From positions 116,352-126,303 of the forward strand of contig PBKG01000004.1 of NCBI GenBank assembly GCA_002722095.1: a stretch of DNA of 9,952 bases. The letters run 5' to 3'. Positions 6,738 to 9,952 of the stretch are shown piece by piece; within the stretch, counting starts at the first letter, position 1, and every line of letters starts with the position of its first letter. The DNA comes from Rhodospirillaceae bacterium (lineage in GTDB: Bacteria > Pseudomonadota > Alphaproteobacteria > UBA8366). The notes under the pieces are model-generated. The model was not told the DNA's origin. It saw only the letters and a program-made list of their open reading frames with translations, and searched no databases. The translations under genes were made by a program, and so were the position numbers.

Positions 6738-8669
6738 TTAGGTTTTCCACGCACTTCGCCACGCTTGAAACATCAGTATGTTCCAAAGTTCGAAATGCCA
6801 ATTCCTATGACCTGCGAGGTGTTCGTCCCACAGCGCCCTGACCGGGTCCGGCGTCAGCCAGCCCCCTTCACCTAACGCCTTTTCCTCGAGCAACGCTTCG
6901 GCCCAATCGCGCAGCGGTCCGCGTAACCAATCGGCCAAAGGTGGCTCAAATCCCTGTTTGGGGCGGTCGACCAATTCGGGAGGAACAAATTTGTAGAGTA
7001 ATTTACGCAAAAGATATTTTCCCGCACCGTCACGGCGCTTCATGTTTGACTGGAGGGACCACGCAAACTCTACGAGGTCGTGATTTAACAAAGGCGCTCG
7101 CGCCTCCAGTCCTACTGCCATACTGGCCCGATCCATTTTCACTAGTAAGTCCCCCGGCAGATAGGAAACCGAATCCGCGAATGTGAGCCGGCCGAGCGGT
7201 TCGCCGTCGCGGGGCCATTTGGCCGAGTCTCCGTAAAACCCGAGTTCGTCGAGCATCTTCGGTGTTTCCGCCAACCGCCAGCGTGACATGTAGTGTAGCT
7301 GCACGTCCTCCGGCATAACCGCCTTGGCCTCTTCACCCAAGCGGTGAATTTTGTCGCCCAATCTGGCAGGACGGCCCGAAAAACCTCGTAAGCTGTTCAA
7401 CACACCGACTGGTATCAACGCGGATACGCACGCCGCCCCCGCGCGACGCAAAGCATTGTTCCGCCGAAAATGCCGCAAAGCGGAACCGTAACGCGGATAA
7501 CCGGCAAACAACTCGTCCCCGCCGTCACCGGACAACACCGTCGTGACATGTGCGCGGGTAAGCTTGGCCAGTAGCATCGTCGGCAACTGACTAACATCGG
7601 CGAAAGGCTCGTCGTAACAGCCCGGGACCTTTTCCACATAGTCGAGCACCGTTTTTTGGTCGGCTAGCAGTGATGTGTGATCGGTGCCCACATGGCGTGC
7701 TACTTTTTCGGCATACCCCGCTTCGTCGAATTCGGGGTTTTCGAACCCGACCGTGAAAGTACGGATTGTGCCGCTGGCGGACTTTTGCGCGAGCGCCGTA
7801 ACGATTGAGGAATCGATGCCCCCCGATAAAAACACCCCAAGAGGAACATCGGCGATCAACCGCCTTGAAATCGATTTTGTCAGCAAGGCTTCCAGCCTCG
7901 CCAACGCGTCCTCTTCCGAGCCGGCAAACCCGTCGCTTTGACGTGCCTCAAAGACCGCTCGGGCATCCCAAAATGGTTGCGGGTCGGGCATGTCGCCGGA
8001 TTTTCCTGTAGCGGTGTCAAATCGAACTAGATGACCCGGCGGAAGTTTGCGGATGCCGCGATAGATCGACATAGGCTCAGGCACATATGAAAATCGGAGA
8101 TAGGCAGCCAAAGCGCGTTCATCCAGCTCGCCCTTCCATTCGAAATGAGCTGTCAAAGCTTTGAGCTCCGAACCAAACAAAAAATGCGTCCCGCACCAAC
8201 CGTAATAGAGCGGTTTTTCGCCCATTCGATCTCGAGCGAGCGTCAAGCACTTCTCTTCGCGATCCCATAGGGAAAAGGCGAACATGCCATCGAACAAACC
8301 CAGTGCCCGTTCCAGACCAAAATGCGAGATTGCCGCCAGCAAAACTTCCGTATCGGAGGTACCTCGCCAATCTCCTACGCCTTCCGCTTCAAGCGATTTG
8401 CGAATTTCGCGGAAATTGTAAATTTCGCCATTGAAAACGATGGCATAGCGGCCATCCGCCGACTGCATTGGTTGATGCCCGGCCTCCGAAAGATCAATGA
8501 TCGAGAGACGGCGAAATCCGAGCGCAACGCCAGAAGGAGCGTCCGTAAATACACCATCGTCATCTGGCCCACGGTGGCTTAGGCGAGCCGCCATATCGCG
8601 CGCAATCGCTTCCAGCCGCGCGTCATCCAACGAGCGCTTGAAATCGATCAATCCGGCAAAGCCACACAT
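6738..8669 (-). CDS. asnB: glutamine-hydrolysing asparagine synthetase-like amidotransferase
   Basis: Class II glutamine amidotransferase of 643 residues in the AsnB family, which uses glutamine and ATP to amidate aspartate or another carboxylate. The frame runs upstream to 8762, but ATG at 8669 is chosen because processing must expose the nucleophile Cys2 (MCGFAG). Glutaminase residues follow: HRGPDDDG (32-39), [10 protein letters not shown] with Arg53 (51-60), FNGEIYNF (79-86) and TSDTEV (104-109). The synthetase half has the ATP pyrophosphatase loop FLSGGIDSS (280-288), [16 protein letters not shown] (380-395) and [15 protein letters not shown]. All key residues look intact. The start is 19 bases after the glycosyltransferase stop. 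Proteins of this type are common in surface-polysaccharide clusters, where they may amidate sugar acids, so with the glycosyltransferase next door a non-asparagine role is possible. Family is firm, substrate uncertain. Confidence 0.92.
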   Translation of the reverse strand: MCGFAGLIDFKRSLDDARLEAIARDMAARLSHRGPDDDGVFTDAPSGVALGFRRLSIIDLSEAGHQPMQSADGRYAIVFNGEIYNFREIRKSLEAEGVGDWRGTSDTEVLLAAISHFGLERALGLFDGMFAFSLWDREEKCLTLARDRMGEKPLYYGWCGTHFLFGSELKALTAHFEWKGELDERALAAYLRFSYVPEPMSIYRGIRKLPPGHLVRFDTATGKSGDMPDPQPFWDARAVFEARQSDGFAGSEEDALARLEALLTKSISRRLIADVPLGVFLSGGIDSSIVTALAQKSASGTIRTFTVGFENPEFDEAGYAEKVARHVGTDHTSLLADQKTVLDYVEKVPGCYDEPFADVSQLPTMLLAKLTRAHVTTVLSGDGGDELFAGYPRYGSALRHFRRNNALRRAGAACVSALIPVGVLNSLRGFSGRPARLGDKIHRLGEEAKAVMPEDVQLHYMSRWRLAETPKMLDELGFYGDSAKWPRDGEPLGRLTFADSVSYLPGDLLVKMDRASMAVGLEARAPLLNHDLVEFAWSLQSNMKRRDGAGKYLLRKLLYKFVPPELVDRPKQGFEPPLADWLRGPLRDWAEALLEEKALGEGGWLTPDPVRALWDEHLAGHRNWHFELWNILMFQAWRSAWKT

Positions 8670-8688
8670 GCGGTCAACTATAAAGGCT

Positions 8689-9645
8689 TTAGTAGTTTGG
8701 CGCTTGTTCGCCGACAGGTCGGCCTTCGGCACTCTCGAAGGCGGCGACACATTCATCCGCAAACGCGGCGTGATCGCGTAGAAAATTCAATTGCGCCGCC
8801 AAATTACGCCAAAACCAACGCCCCACGGTCCCTTCTCCACCACGGCGCCTGGCATACTTCCACGCCCGCCCCGCGAGCCGTTTACAAGCGTAACTTTTCA
8901 CCGAATTCGGCAGATCCGGGTAATCCGCTAAAAAGTATGCAACAGCTCTGGTGACTCGCTGCAGTTGACGGCCTTCGTTGGTGGAAAGCCGTCCAGTAGA
9001 GTCTTCCGGTAGCCACGCGACAGTCTCATCCAATTTAAGAAAGGCCCACTTCCGTGCGAGACGGAGCGTTAATCCGTATTCCTGCGAATGCACAACCCGT
9101 TCGTCGCAGCCGCCAACTTCGCGCACCGCATCGGTTCGGGCCAAAAATTGCGTGGGATTAAAAAGGGAATTTTTAAGTGCCGCTAAAAGTGGTTCGTCGA
9201 TCCGCTCGACGTGTGTCTGATCAGACGGACCTTGTAGTTGCGGATTTTCCGTTGCAGCAAACCGTTGGACACCCCCATAGATCAGACAGGCATCGCTGTC
9301 GCTTAACGCTCTCAGCAGAACCAATGTTGCCCGGTCGGTCAACAAATCATCCGCATCAACGAATTTGAGATACGGTTGATCGGCGAGTGCGATCGCCGCA
9401 TTAGTCGCCGCCGCCGATCCCGCATTCGCCTGATGTTCAATCACCAGATTTTCCCATCCTTCGGTTTCGGCACGCACGATGTCGAGCGAACCATCGGTGG
9501 AACCGTCATCGAGAAAGACGAATTGCCTCGGAAAATCACCTTGTTGCGCCTTAATCTGCGCGAGGACGCGGGGAATATGGGGCGCCTTGTTGTAAACCGG
9601 AACGACGAAGGATACGCCGGGAAGGGCCTGGGTGTCGGCGGGCAA
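8689..9645 (-). CDS. family 2 glycosyltransferase
   Basis: GT-A fold glycosyltransferase (GT2), probably transferring a nucleotide-activated sugar to a glycan or lipid carrier at the cytosolic face. With the start at TTG 9645 it has 318 residues. VSFVVPVYN (11-19) opens the fold, LDDGSTDGS (45-53) binds the nucleotide, [13 protein letters not shown] (73-85) follows, and FVDADD (95-100) holds the metal-binding DXD. There is no membrane segment; the C-terminal 80 residues are basic and helical-looking. The start is uncertain: the frame is open to a GTG at 9753, but that stretch overlaps the isomerase gene. TTG at 9672 and TTG at 9645 are the plausible alternatives, and 9645 places the fold about 10 residues from the start with GGTAGG upstream. 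Acceptor and sugar cannot be read from the sequence. Confidence 0.85.
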   Translation of the reverse strand: MPADTQALPGVSFVVPVYNKAPHIPRVLAQIKAQQGDFPRQFVFLDDGSTDGSLDIVRAETEGWENLVIEHQANAGSAAATNAAIALADQPYLKFVDADDLLTDRATLVLLRALSDSDACLIYGGVQRFAATENPQLQGPSDQTHVERIDEPLLAALKNSLFNPTQFLARTDAVREVGGCDERVVHSQEYGLTLRLARKWAFLKLDETVAWLPEDSTGRLSTNEGRQLQRVTRAVAYFLADYPDLPNSVKSYACKRLAGRAWKYARRRGGEGTVGRWFWRNLAAQLNFLRDHAAFADECVAAFESAEGRPVGEQAPNY

Positions 9646-9652
9646 AACGCGC

Positions 9653-9952
9653 CTACCAGTGACCGGCGCCAAGCCACCGTTCGAGATGATCGAGCCGGTC
9701 GTGGCCCCAGAACTGTTCCCCGTCTGCGATGATAAAGGGCGAACCGAAAACACCGGCGTCGACAGAAGACATTGTGATGTCCTTCAGCTTGTCTTTGATG
9801 TTCTGGTCCTGGCAGGCAGCTTTCAGGGCCTCACCATCGATTTCGAGCGGCTCCGCAACACGGGCGACTTCGTCGACATCCGACATATCTCGCCCCAGGC
9901 CCCAATGGGCATGATAGACCGCCTCGGCCAACTGCTTCGCCTTTGCTGGGTC
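9653..9952 (-). CDS. 2-hydroxychromene-2-carboxylate isomerase / DsbA-family protein, C-terminal part
   Basis: The last 99 codons of a gene that begins beyond the right edge; the frame is open to position 9952. The sequence resembles the C-terminal half of the HCCA isomerase family (thioredoxin fold, kappa-class glutathione transferase-like), whose founding member acts in naphthalene degradation using glutathione. Visible signs are the helical insert AKQLAEAVYHAHWGLGRDMSD, with spaced LEIDGEAL and KDKLKD segments. GVFGSPFIIADGEQFWGHDR then includes the cis-proline position (SPF) and the FWGxDRLD motif typical of the family. The catalytic N-terminus is out of view, so activity cannot be judged. 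Its stop lies just before or within the start region of the glycosyltransferase gene. Many genomes carry such proteins with no link to aromatic degradation, so the specific reaction is not implied. Confidence 0.85.
   Translation of the reverse strand, partial: DPAKAKQLAEAVYHAHWGLGRDMSDVDEVARVAEPLEIDGEALKAACQDQNIKDKLKDITMSSVDAGVFGSPFIIADGEQFWGHDRLDHLERWLGAGHW

Noticed and set aside
8670..8762. Upstream start for the asparagine synthetase-like protein
   Set aside because: Class II amidotransferases need the catalytic Cys right after the initiator Met, which only the ATG at 8669 provides.
1..9952. Defence system, mobile element, CRISPR array or RNA gene
   Set aside because: I looked for direct repeat arrays, transposase or integrase motifs, and tRNA-like or rRNA-like sequence, and saw none. 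The window is nearly filled by the listed genes.

Overview
The window looks like a chromosomal segment of an alphaproteobacterium. The evidence is a DUF1489 protein, a family I know essentially from Alphaproteobacteria; a leucine-catabolism gene set of proteobacterial type; GC-rich but not extreme base composition (judged by eye, not computed); and tightly packed genes. I see no tRNA, rRNA, CRISPR array, transposase, integrase or phage gene. No stretch longer than about 70 bases lacks a gene.

Layout. On the plus strand, from the left edge to 1336, lies the 3' part of a TPR-sulfotransferase fusion gene that begins outside the window. Everything else, from 9952 down to 1331, is on the minus strand and reads as one run of nine genes. 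In transcription order these are: the C-terminal part of a 2-hydroxychromene-2-carboxylate isomerase/DsbA-like protein (cut by the right edge); a family 2 glycosyltransferase; a glutamine-dependent asparagine synthetase-like amidotransferase; the carboxyltransferase (beta) subunit of methylcrotonoyl-CoA carboxylase; three consecutive crotonase-fold hydratase-like genes, the first most like methylglutaconyl-CoA hydratase; hydroxymethylglutaryl-CoA lyase; and DUF1489. Most junctions are stop-start overlaps or gaps of a few bases. The one clear break is a 66-base leader before the carboxylase gene, which holds four copies of a six-base word arranged as direct and inverted repeats.

How the genes fit together. 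The carboxylase beta subunit, the methylglutaconyl-CoA hydratase and HMG-CoA lyase are consecutive steps of leucine/isovalerate breakdown: 3-methylcrotonyl-CoA to 3-methylglutaconyl-CoA to HMG-CoA to acetoacetate plus acetyl-CoA. The biotin-bearing alpha subunit and isovaleryl-CoA dehydrogenase, usual members of such operons, are not in the window. Two extra LiuC-like paralogues sit where one gene is normal. The glycosyltransferase, the amidotransferase and the convergent sulfotransferase suggest a neighbouring cell-surface or glycoconjugate function that abuts the catabolic operon rather than belonging to it.

This is mostly metabolic housekeeping content, and I found no clear new defence or mobile system. 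The points most worth a second look are the tandem crotonase triplet, the repeat-rich leader before the carboxylase gene, the missing alpha subunit, and the coupling of DUF1489 to HMG-CoA lyase.
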